Below are positions 55,503 through 64,000 of a stretch of 64,000 bases of DNA, in pieces. Below the pieces are notes generated by a model. The model ran no database searches. It worked only from the letters and a program-made list of their open reading frames with translations, and was not told the DNA's origin. Numbering within the stretch: position 1 is the first letter of the stretch; every line of letters begins with the position of its first letter. The stretch is from Podarcis raffonei (Eukaryota > Chordata > Lepidosauria > Squamata > Lacertidae). The stretch lies in NCBI RefSeq assembly GCF_027172205.1, contig NC_070615.1:40470501-40534500 (forward strand), written 5' to 3'. A program made the position numbers and the translations under genes.

Positions 55503-56586
55503 AGGTAACCCAGATAAGTGTGACATTTGGGGGAACACTCCCCTCCACCACGCTGCCGCGAATGGCCACGTCCATTGCATAACATTCTTAATCAATTTTG
55601 GCGCCAATATCTTTGCCCTGGATAATGACATGCGTTCTCCTCTGGACGTGGCTGCCAGCAGGAACCAATACGAATGCGTCCGGATCCTCGACGCTGCCGC
55701 TACTGAGCAGAACCTCAAGAATCCCAAGAGAGTCTCTCAGCTCAAGACCCAGGCTCGGCGCAATGCAGAAAGGCAAATCCAGGAATGCGAACTGCGTCAG
55801 GAGAAACATCAACACGAAATGGCCAGGAATTTCAGCAAAGGATCCATGCATTCGAAGAGGGGCACAGCCACGAGGACGAAAGTCTCCAGTTTCTTTGCAT
55901 CCACTTCACTGGGCACGCTGCCCCAAAAGATGAAAGACACCTTCACGCGAAGGATGAAAAAGAAAGAGGAGAATCTCGATGGTCAAGAAGCAAATCCTCA
56001 AGAGGGAGGTACCCCAGCCGGACGAACCACCGTGATGGATGTGTTCAATGAAGAAGACGAGGAAGACCTGACCAAGGACTTCCAAAGAAAAAACGGCATT
56101 TCTGAAGATGACAACGAGCTGGGCCAAAGGTCCATCTTCCACCGGCCGGGTCTTGGCAACATTGTATTTAAAAACAACTTGCCCACCATGGGCAAAAACT
56201 TTGACGCAATGATGCTTGAGAAAGAAGGCATCAACTTCAAAATGCCCGATGAGTTGCTTCAGTTCAAAGAGCCTGAAGATGATGGTGGTGACGCAGATGC
56301 GGAGAACAATCCGGAAGAATCTTGGATCGAAGAGGAAATCAGGTGGGATGATGAGAAAGTGGAGACCACCCCCCTGGAGGTGTTTTTGGCGTCCCAGAAC
56401 CTGAACGAATTCCTTCCCATCTTGATGAGGGAAAACATTGATTTAGAGGCCCTCGTGCTTTGCTCGGATGAAGACCTGCGGAGCATTCAGATGCAGCTAG
56501 GCCCAAGGAAGAAAATTCTTCATGCAGTTGACAGAAGAATGCAGGCTCTGGCAAACCCAGGCAAGGCTGGGGATACGCAGTTATAA
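55503..56586 (+). CDS. ANKS4B, coding exon 2
   Basis: Residues 55-415 of ANKS4B (human 417). It is a scaffold of the brush-border intermicrovillar adhesion complex that binds harmonin (USH1C) and MYO7B. Ankyrin repeats continue at 'CDIWGNTPLHHAAANGHVHC' and 'GANIFALDNDMRSPLDVAAS'. A basic, likely helical stretch spans ~130-165. The conserved central 'RPGLGNIVFKNN' lies at ~270, and a SAM domain covers ~343-402 ('TPLEVFLASQNLNEFLPI' to 'LGPRKKILHAVDRR'). The last four residues, DTQL, form a class I PDZ ligand (human DTSL). Intact; TAA at 56584. The acceptor 'tttccag' at 55501-55502 gives the right phase. High-confidence orthologue by length, domain order and CRYM neighbour. Confidence 0.96.
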
Positions 56587-57770
56587 ACCATGAAGTTCCT
56601 GCGTTGCAATAGCTCCACCAAAACCGCTGCAGGGTGCAGCTGTTGCAATGGTACTGCGCCCTGCAGGGTGTTAGATCAGGGGTGAGGAACCAGTAACCAT
56701 TCATCTGTTGGACTCAAACTCCCTTCAGCATGGCCAGTGAGTTGCAGTCCAGCAACAGTTTGAAGGGACACAGCTTCCTCATTCAATGTGTTTAGATTCT
56801 AGACAGCAGGGGATTTGAGCTTTTTGAAGCCATGGTGCAACTTAACAGGTTCAACTGCATGGTGATTGTTTTAGTGGCTCAGATACATGCATAGGACTGG
56901 TTCCTACAAGGGGGCAGAGTACTGCCACTACTGTGATCATAATAGCAATTAAGGTTTCTACATGTGATCTTTATATGGAAAAGCGTTGCATGAAGAGACA
57001 GGAGCAGGAGGTCATACATGCAAATGAACCCCATATTATTATTGCTAATATTATTATTTATTAAATTTCTATGCTGCCCTTCATCCGAGGACCAGAGGGT
57101 GGTTTACAACACAAAAACACAAAGCTACATTGCATAATAACAAACAAAAACAAAAGGTTGTAGATTGTTTAATTAGCCAAAGGCCTGGGAGAAGAGGAAT
57201 GCTTGTGGTCCAAGTTCCAGAGTGGTTTAACACTCAATCTTTATTCCAAGGGAAATCAGGGAATTGTAGCTCTGTGAGAGGAAGGGGGGTCTTCTAACAG
57301 CTGTTAACAGATTAGACTTCCCATAATTCTTTGGGGGAAGCCATGACGGTTTCAAGTGGTATGATACTGTTTTAAATGTCTAGTGCAGGTGGGTCCTCAC
57401 ATTCCCATGCAGACTATTCTAATGTGAATGTGTTTGTTAACATGCAGATCTAAGTATTCTCCAAATCCTAGTGATGAAACTTTGAAATGACACCATCCAT
57501 GCAGCCGCTAAAATAATTTCAGTCAACACAGAGAGGGTAAAGGTAGGTTGATTGATGTGTGCTGGCAGGTTTCAGGTTATTTGCTTCTTTGAGCAAGTGC
57601 GCACAGCTTCCACAGGGAAGCCCATTTTAAAACAAAGCAAGCATATATCTTCCCAGTACATGAAAATGAGATGTCATTCCATGTGACAGCCACTGTAATA
57701 ACCAGCCTTTGTTCTCATGCAGTATATTTAAGATGGTGAAACCACCGCTGATTTATATCAGGCAAATAAA
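56587..57770 (+). other. Possible ANKS4B 3'UTR and downstream sequence
   Basis: A foldback MITE (56682-56800) and an L2-like tail (57050-57215) lie here. The first strong AATAAA is at ~57762 ('gcaaataaaattgg'), 1.2 kb past the stop. Whether the transcript reaches it is not known. Confidence 0.35.
56682..56800. repeat. Foldback MITE
   Basis: 'caggggtgaggaaccagtaa' opens it. A weak inverse 'acagcttcctcattcaatg' closes it. Confidence 0.4.
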
Positions 57771-57939
57771 ATTGGAAGTTACAAAGCTGCCTTATACCAA
57801 GTCATTTGGTCTGTTTACTCCAATGCTATCAACATTCAGAGGTCTCGGGTGTTGCTCTGATTATTGGAGGGGGGAGGCTTAATGAAATCCACAGACCCCC
57901 TCCGTAACACTTCTTAATTTTAGTCATAACTTCCAAAAA

Positions 57940-58265
57940 CACAGGGACAGAGGAAGGGGGGAGGGGGGGCAGGCTGCCCCGGGTGTCAACACTGAGGGGG
58001 TGACAAAATGGCAGGCGGCACTCACAGCAGGGCCTGCAGCATGCCTGAGCCACGCATCTCTCCTGGGAGTGACGTGGTGGCTTGAGCACCCGCAGGCTCT
58101 GCACTGCCCCAAACGGTTCGCCCGCCACCTCCCCCTCAGCTGTAGGGCAGCTGAGTGGGAGGAAGCAGGCAGACTCCTTGGAGGCCCCGCCGCCCGGCAC
58201 AGGGCACGCCCACCACCCATGGTGCCTGATCGGCTTGCTTCACCGCTGAACATAGGCCCCCACTG
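57940..58265 (-). repeat. Unclassified GC-rich interspersed repeat, copy 2
   Basis: Reverse complement aligns with 25250-25620 (see there). It ends near 'caggctgccccgggtgtcaa' at the left. Confidence 0.6.
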
Positions 58266-58345
58266 CCCCCGTTTAATTCAAGCACTGAATGTGAGTGGCA
58301 AAGGATTGATGTTCTGGTCCAAGTAATGTCTTCAGAAGCAGAAAT

Positions 58346-58796
58346 TGTAGGAATCAAGCCTAGTCAGAGGAATTGGCCACTCTCCAGGCACCCGGCTTGA
58401 GTTCCTTGTTGACCTCCCCGTCTGCGACTCCCGGCAAGATCAGGCGAGATCTCAATCGGCGATCCTCCTCTAACGTGAGAAGAACACACCACTCCTCCCC
58501 TGCCATCCCCAGGGAGGGGAAGGAGACAGACAGAAATGTATTTACATGCCTTTATTTCTGTCTTTCCAGCAGTACAGAGAAACGTGTCTGCACTCTCTTA
58601 ACACCAACAGCAGAGAGAGAAAACTCCTCCCCTGTACTTCCAGTACAGGTCAGATGACACTCTGAGCTAACATCCGGTGCTCAGTACAGTGAATAGACTG
58701 TTCCTTTGTTCCCACGGTACAGTCCCAAGCAGCAACATCCTGTTTGGCTTTCCAGCCATCTGGAGCTCGCTGCTGCATTGCTCCTTTTTCGTAACA
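58346..58796 (-). mobile_element. Solo LTR, 451 bp
   Basis: Starts TGTAGGAATC and ends CGTAACA on the plus strand, so the minus reading is TGTTACG to GATTCCTACA. It is flanked by a perfect 5-bp duplication GAAAT (58341-58345, 58797-58801). On the minus strand it has 'agaaataaaggcatg' as a poly(A) signal followed by a GT/C-rich U5-like part. TG-CA ends with a 5-bp duplication fit a retrovirus-like or Gypsy element reduced to one LTR. The intact duplication suggests it is not very old. Confidence 0.8.
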
Positions 58797-58825
58797 GAAA
58801 TATCCTAACAGGTGTGAGATCACAG

Positions 58826-59081
58826 TACAGTCATACCTCAGGTTACAGCCGCTTCAGGTTGCGTTTTTTCGGGTTGCGGACTGCCGAAACTCGGAAGTAC
58901 CATAACGGGTTACTTCTGGGTTTCGGCAGTTGTGCATGCGCAGAAGCGCTAAATCGTGCTTTGCGCATGCTCAGAAGCGCCGATTTGCAACCCGCGCGTG
59001 CACAGACAAGGGTTGCGAACGCTGCAGGTTGCGAACGTGCATCCCACACAGATCATGTTCGTAACCCGAGCACCCACTGTA
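58826..59081. mobile_element. TA-flanked MITE, related subfamily, copy 5
   Basis: TA + 'cagtcatacctcaggttaca' and 'cgtaacccgagcacccactg' + TA. The body differs ('ttcgggttgcggactgccga') and holds an internal hairpin around 'tgcgcatgc'. Same end type as copies 1-4, but a distinct subfamily. Confidence 0.75.
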
Positions 59082-59084
59082 AAT

Positions 59085-60365
59085 GTTCCAGGTATGGGTA
59101 AGCAGAAAAGGCAAAGCAGGGCAGAGTCCAGCTTCCAGCAATGCAAAGCAGAAGCAAACAAACAGATACTTGTTTCTGGTGATGCAAAAAAAGGTAAGAC
59201 AAAGGAAAACAAAGACACATCCCTACCACACATGTAATGCATTGAAAGTGCCTGGCTTCCCCTTCCAGAATCCTGGGAGTTGAAGTTTGCTCCTCAGTTA
59301 CAATTCCCAGGACTCTTAGCAAACAACAGTTCTCATGATTCTTTGGGAGGAAGACAGGTGCTTTAAATTTATAGTGTGTATATAGCGCAAGAGAGCATGG
59401 AAGTTCAGGTTGCAGATAGCACCTTGGACAGCTCCATGAGGAATTCAAGCTGGAGACTCAGAGCAGCGAGGCTCAAATGTTGCTTCAGCAACAAGTAGCC
59501 TCATAAGTAGAGCTGTACCTCAGGCTGGAAGGCTGGCACCGCCTCTGATGAGAGAAGTCTCTTCACTTAACAGGGTCTCCCCAAAGATGGAGAGTCAGAC
59601 CCTGGGATCACAACAGACAACCTCGGAAAGCAAAGCATTGCAGAGATGAAGGCCAGACTGCCTTCTTCAGCAAGTATAAAATTACAGAGGGACATAGAGG
59701 CAGGGAGCCTTGGGGATGAGTTCTCAGGCCCCTATAGCCTCTTGAAACAATAGCTTAAGACAGCTGTCACAAAAGGTATCTGGGCCAGGACTCTGGTAAT
59801 TGGACCCCTGGACTCTGGCAGAAGCTTCTCCCAGCTCTGTTGACTCAGATATAGTAGCCAGGTGAGCCAAGAACTTAATATGGAGCCTTCTACATGCCGA
59901 GCATATGCTCTGCACCTGAACTGCAGGTCTTCTGCAAGTTGGCTGTAGCCCAGAAGCCCCAAGAGGAGGAAGTCAAGGTGATCAGCCTTAGACTTGATGA
60001 AGTGTACAAACGAATGAATAAAGTCAAGGTCTTTGGAATGGAATCAAATGCAAAGAAACAAATTTGAAGTCCAGATGATGAAAGACAGTTACCAGAGATG
60101 TATTTTGAATAATGTGCCTTTGTTCATTGCTGCAGGGTAATTAGTATTTGAGAGATAAATTTAGTCTGCATCGCCAGTATGTTACAATTTAGTGATATTA
60201 CATACTGTGTTTGCATTGTGATGTTGTGAAGTACATAAGGAGTTTTTTTTGGGGGGGGGTTGGTGTACATTCTATTGGCTGCCAGGCATAGACCTTTTCT
60301 TTTTCTTTTTGCAAAGTTTTCAAATTCCTACAGACCTACATGTCAGAAATATATTGTGTTCATTT
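59085..60365. other. No gene recognised
   Basis: No exon supported. A G run lies at 60251-60260. Confidence 0.4.
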
Positions 60366-60366
60366 C

Positions 60367-60502
60367 CAGTGATGGCCAAACTTGGCCCTCCAGCTGTTTT
60401 GGGACTACAATTCCCATCATCCCTGACCACTGGTCCTGTTAGCTAGGGATGATGGGAGTTGTAGTCCCAAAACAGCTGGAGGGCCAAGTTTGGCCATCAC
60501 TG
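60367..60502. repeat. Near-perfect foldback MITE, 136 bp
   Basis: Arms of ~58 bases with one mismatch: 'cagtgatggccaaacttggc' inverse to 'ggccaagtttggccatcact'. The loop is 'ccactggtcctgttag'. It would form a long hairpin as RNA or single-stranded DNA. Confidence 0.88.
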
Positions 60503-60994
60503 ATTTAGACCTTGACTTCATTTATTTGCTTGTATCCATTGATTGGTCAGAGATTAGGCCCTTCCGGTTGATAAAGTGAACTCCACGACTGGGAGCCCAT
60601 TGTCTTCCAGTTGTTGCCAAACAACAATTTGCTTCACCCCTGACCATTACCCATGCTGGCTTGACTGATTGGCGTTGGAGTCCAGCAACATCTGACAGGC
60701 ACCAGATCCCCCATCACTGTCAGGGATAACCACTCTCTTGCCACCCAGCCATATGCTTGAGCCCCTAGTTGGCATCCGGCATCCTTCAGCAGCTACCACT
60801 GCCCACTAGCCATTAGAGCATATCTGCATCAGCATAACATTGCTGTTTGAGATCAGTTGGCTTCTTCAGGCTGTTAGTAAGGCTGTAAAGATCAGGTTGG
60901 CTAAAAGACACTCCATGCACACATGGGAAATAAAAGTCAAACTGGGTCTGAAATTTTAGAACAAAACAAGTGCCCTGCAGAGGGAGACGCTAAG

Positions 60995-61255
60995 GCCTAC
61001 TGATAAGACTTCCATGAAAATGGTCCTCCCTCCTCTCAAAGCCATATGTGCCAGAGGTCATCCTTGCAACCTGTGGCAGTGAATGCCACATATAAATTAA
61101 CTGTTCTGCAAAGAAGGGTTTTTTGTTTGTCCTGAATATCCTGCCAATTAGTTTAATTGGATGACCCTGGGGTCTAGTATTCTGAGGGGAGGGCGACCTC
61201 TCTCTAGCCACTTCTTAAACACCATGAATTATCTTGAAAACCGTGGCATGTACGC
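60995..61255 (-). mobile_element. CR1/L3-type LINE 3' fragment
   Basis: 'tgcaacctgtggcagtgaat', 'gtttgtcctgaatatcctgc' and 'ggatgaccctggggtctagt' match the family at 45795-46640. Confidence 0.65.
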
Positions 61256-61259
61256 CCTC

Positions 61260-61912
61260 TCCACTTCTTGTGAAAACACCAAATGCTGATACGTTTGGAA
61301 TAAATCTGATCAAAATGCAAATAACCATTTTATCTTGTAGCAAAATTCAGTAGATACCCATTACCAGAGATTTTCAACCAACACACTCACTTCAATTAAA
61401 AAAGAAAATAAAATGTAAGAGGAGAAAGTCAGTACACATAAAAGCAATACAAAATGTAGTGTTCTGTTACTCTATTTTTTCAGCAAATAGCGCTCAAAAG
61501 GATTTGACCCACATCACGATTATGATTTTTTGCAATCCTCCTTGATCCACTCAGTGTCAACAAAAGGCAGGGAAGGTAGGAGAGAAATGCAAATTCCAGT
61601 TATTATTTTACAACTGCGGCAAACTTAATCATAGATGAGCCTCTTGAACTATTTCTCATCCTTGAGAAGGTATGAAATTAAGCTGCCAAATGGGACTCGA
61701 AAATGTGGTTGGAGCCTATTATTATTATTGATAATAATTTTCAGCCTAATGCTTTGCAGCAAGAAATTATGTAACCTTCTAAATATTTTTTTGGGGGGGG
61801 GATGAACCCTGTGCCTGTTTACCTCACAGTGAGTACAAGACAGAATTGAATAGTGTAAATCAAAACCAAAGTGGACAGAAAAACATATCGGTTATGCATG
61901 TCACAAAAGTTT
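61260..61912. other. No gene recognised
   Basis: AT-rich sequence left of the CRYM 3' end. No recognised repeat. Confidence 0.4.
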
Positions 61913-61914
61913 GG

Positions 61915-61920
61915 TTTATT
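61915..61920 (-). terminator. Candidate CRYM poly(A) signal
   Basis: AATAAA on the minus strand ('tagaataaaccaaac'), 266 bases past the CRYM stop. A second AATAAA in an A-rich run lies nearer, at ~62084. Confidence 0.45.
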
Positions 61921-62185
61921 CTATTCTTCTATTTTAACTACTTTGTCCACAACAGAAAGACTATAAAAAAATAAAAAGTTATACTGCAATCCTATGCATA
62001 TTGATTCAAAAGAAAGCACCCCCAAATTCAATGAGATTTTCTCCCATTGTAAGTGGGCATAAGATTGTAATGTTATCATTTTTATTTTTTAAAAAACAGC
62101 TCCTGCTAAAAGTGGGAATACAACCCTAAATGCTACTTCATTCTCAATATTGTTTTAGTGCTTGGATTATTGGAAGATCTTCATT

Positions 62186-62250
62186 TTAGCTGCCAGCCGA
62201 CCAGGAATCAAATATCATTTTCGCCGGGACTGTGTCTTCAATCGCCATTC
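62186..62250 (-). CDS. CRYM (mu-crystallin), last coding exon
   Basis: Minus strand. After the acceptor 'gtttattttag' (62251) the exon reads GA, then ATG GCG ATT GAA, to a TAA stop at 62186-62188. It encodes 'MAIEDTVPAKMIFDSWSAGS'. Human CRYM ends '[21 protein letters not shown]', the same phase and length. CRYM is a cytosolic NADPH-dependent ketimine reductase that binds thyroid hormone. Only the C-terminal 21 residues are here; the upstream exons must lie beyond 64000. It is tail to tail with ANKS4B, ~5.6 kb apart, as in mammals. Too short for an ORF scan, but phase, acceptor, sequence and neighbour all agree. Confidence 0.92.
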
Positions 62251-62436
62251 CTAAAATAAACAACAATTGACATCACAGTCAACAAGGATGAGGGGAACCC
62301 CACAGTATTTTCTGGAAGAAAAGAATGATCAGATCATATACAAGTATTTAAAAATCTGTCACTTCTACTACATTCCACAATACCCCAAAGAGTCTGCATA
62401 TTAAGCAAATTTGCACATAAATTGGTCCATCTGATA

Positions 62437-62545
62437 CAGGTGTGGGGAACCATTAATCCTCCAGATGTTGAACTCCCACCATCCTGACCATTGACCATGC
62501 TTGCTGGGGCTGATGGGAGTTGTAATTTAGCAACAGCTGTAAGAC
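62437..62545. repeat. Foldback MITE
   Basis: 'acaggtgtggggaaccatta' opens it and 'ctggggctgatgggagttgt' is in the inverse arm. It lies in the last CRYM intron. Confidence 0.45.
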
Positions 62546-62736
62546 CCAAGACTCTAATACTATCTACACCATCCTTCCCTAGTATGCTGCCCTCGAGATG
62601 TTGGACGCCAACTTCCACCAGTGCCACCATGCATTTGAAGCACATAACTTCCCCCAAAGAATCCTGGGAACTGTAGTTTGTTAAGAGGGCTAGGAACTGT
62701 AGCTCCCAGGGAGGAAGCCATGTGCTTTAAGTCAGG

Positions 62737-62870
62737 GTTTCCCAAACTCGGGTCTCCAGCTGTTTTGGGGGAGGGAGGGGACCGACCACTGGTCCTGCTA
62801 GCTAGGGATTATGGGAGTTGTAGTCCAACAACAGCTGGAGAACCAGATTTGGGAAACCCTGCTTTAAGTG
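62737..62870. repeat. Foldback MITE ('cccaaact' type)
   Basis: 'cagggtttcccaaactcggg' is inverse to 'ccagatttgggaaaccctg'. Relative of 60367-60502. Lies in the CRYM intron. Confidence 0.7.
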
Positions 62871-62886
62871 TACAGTGTGTAAAAAG

Positions 62887-63028
62887 AGATGGTTGGACAG
62901 TGTTCTCGAAGCCACAAACATGAGTCTGACCAAACTGCGGGAGGCAGTGGAAGACATGAGTGCCTGGCGTGCTCTGGTCCATGGGGTCACAAAGAGTCAG
63001 ACACGACTAAACAACTAAAAAACAACAA
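62887..63028 (+). mobile_element. BovB LINE 3' end
   Basis: 'tggttggacagtgttctcga', 'ctgaccaaactgcgggaggc', 'gtgcctggcgtgctctggtc' and 'tggggtcacaaagagtcaga' are the well-known BovB 3' terminus. Heavily 5'-truncated (142 bp) with a perfect 10-bp duplication 'gtgtaaaaag' (62877-62886, 63029-63038). Plus strand, inside the CRYM intron. Confidence 0.88.
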
Positions 63029-63038
63029 GTGTAAAAAG

Positions 63039-63386
63039 GTAAAGGGACCCCTGACCATTAGGTCCAGTCGTGACCAACTCTGGGGTTGCGGCGCTCATCT
63101 CGCTTTATTGGCCGAGGGAGCCGGGATACAGCTTCCGGGTCATGTGGCCAGCATGACTAAGCCGCTTCTGGAGAACCAGAGCAGCGCACAGAAACACCAT
63201 TTACCTTCCCGCTGGAGCGGTACCTATTTATCTACTTGCACTTTGATGTGCTTTCAAACTGATAGGTGGGCAGGAGCAGGGATGGGCAACGGGAGCTCAC
63301 CCCGTCGTGGGGATTCGAACCGCCAACCTTCTGATCGGCAAGTCCTAGGCTCTGTGGTTTAACCCACAGCACCACCCGCGTCCCTG
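63039..63386 (-). repeat. Sauria-type SINE, full length
   Basis: Tail 'gtaaagggacccctgaccat' to head 'ttaacccacagcaccacccg'. The flanking word 'tgtacagtgtgtaa' occurs before the BovB (62869-62882) and right after the SINE head (~63386-63399). The SINE is therefore the older insertion, and the BovB went into its left duplication. Confidence 0.88.
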
Positions 63387-63399
63387 TACAGTGTGTAAG

Positions 63400-63775
63400 C
63401 AGCCTCAATTACTCCAGAGTGGCAAAAAAGATGACAAGACCCCAAAGACCCTCACCTAATTAATTGGCCTGCTGACCAACAATTGCAACCAACCCATGTC
63501 CCATTTTCAGGAAGTTGCCCTCCGTGGAGCCAGAACAAAGGCAGCATGGCCCTGCTCACTGATCAAAGGGTTGCCAGCTCCACACCCTACAGGCACGAAG
63601 TCCATCTAGACTGCCAGCTGTTCTCAGGGAAGAAAGGCACACGCACAACTATTATATAACACTGAGGCTGTTCCAGAAGTACTTTCATTCATTTAAGAAC
63701 TCACTTCGAAGGGAACTACTTCCTCTTTGGGTCACAGCTCTAAAGCTGGTCCTGCAGAGTTCCAAAAGGCAATAG
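63400..63775. other. CRYM intron, nothing recognised
   Basis: No exon with CRYM similarity was found up to the window edge. Confidence 0.5.
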
Positions 63776-63778
63776 AAA

Positions 63779-63890
63779 GGGGATAGCTCAGTAGGTAGAG
63801 CACGAGTCTCTTAATCTCAGGCTAGGGGGTTTGAGCCCCACATTGGACGAAACGTTCCTGCACTGCAGAGGGTTGGAATAGATCAGGGTT
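63779..63890 (+). repeat. tRNA-Lys-derived SINE
   Basis: 'ggggatagctcagtaggtag', anticodon region 'gagtctcttaatctcag', B-box-like 'gggtttgagcc', body 'gttcctgcactgcagagggt'. The tail is cut at ~63885 by the start of a 'cagggtttccc' MITE. Confidence 0.72.
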
Positions 63891-64000
63891 TCCCTAACTT
63901 GAGTCTCCAGACTCTTGTTAAGTTCTTAAGTCTTGGGGGGTGGGGTGGGAATAGAGCTCAAGTAGCGTACAAAGACGAACAATACATTCATTCATCCTCG

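Noticed and set aside
55588-56704. Minus-strand ORFs opposite ANKS4B exon 2
   Set aside because: They are shadows of the ANKS4B frame, which has clear domains and a matching first exon.
63779-63850. Possible tRNA-Lys gene
   Set aside because: It has mismatches in the stems and is followed by the SINE body, so it is a SINE head. The same applies to 1353-1422 and to the Ala-type heads at 26965, 46769 and 50701.

Overview
This is a vertebrate nuclear window, most likely from a squamate reptile (lizard). The host genes are intron-containing. The repeats are the usual squamate mix: Sauria-type tRNA SINEs, a BovB 3' end, CR1/L3 and L2-type LINE tails, and young L1s. Calling it a lizard is an inference from this repeat mix; no species marker was read.

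Three host genes are supported. (1) A two-exon melanin-concentrating-hormone receptor, MCHR1-like, lies on the + strand (coding exons 9887-9971 and 12127-13124, 360 residues). (2) ANKS4B lies on the + strand (exons 44945-45108 and 55503-56586, 415 residues) and has a 10.4 kb repeat-filled intron. (3) The last coding exon of CRYM lies on the - strand (62186-62250) with a short 3'UTR; the rest of the gene is beyond the right edge. ANKS4B and CRYM end tail to tail, as they do in human chromosome 16p12. The MCHR-type receptor upstream is not at that place in mammals.

The rest is intergenic and intronic DNA rich in transposons. The most notable element is a full-length L1 at 31628-37714. Both of its ORFs are open and it has a perfect 20-bp target-site duplication. 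Two younger-looking 5'-truncated relatives at 3249-5778 and 29774-30810 each have a perfect 19-bp duplication. A hAT-type element at 40142-42910 carries two insertions of a second hAT-type family inside it, and all three have perfect 8-bp duplications. Other families include a TA-flanked MITE (five copies), foldback MITEs, solo-LTR-like fossils, three tRNA-derived SINE families and several microsatellites.

I found no CRISPR array, operon, intact tRNA or rRNA gene, or microbial-type system. The best candidates for something undescribed are the MCHR paralogue at this locus, the nested hAT cluster and the intact L1.
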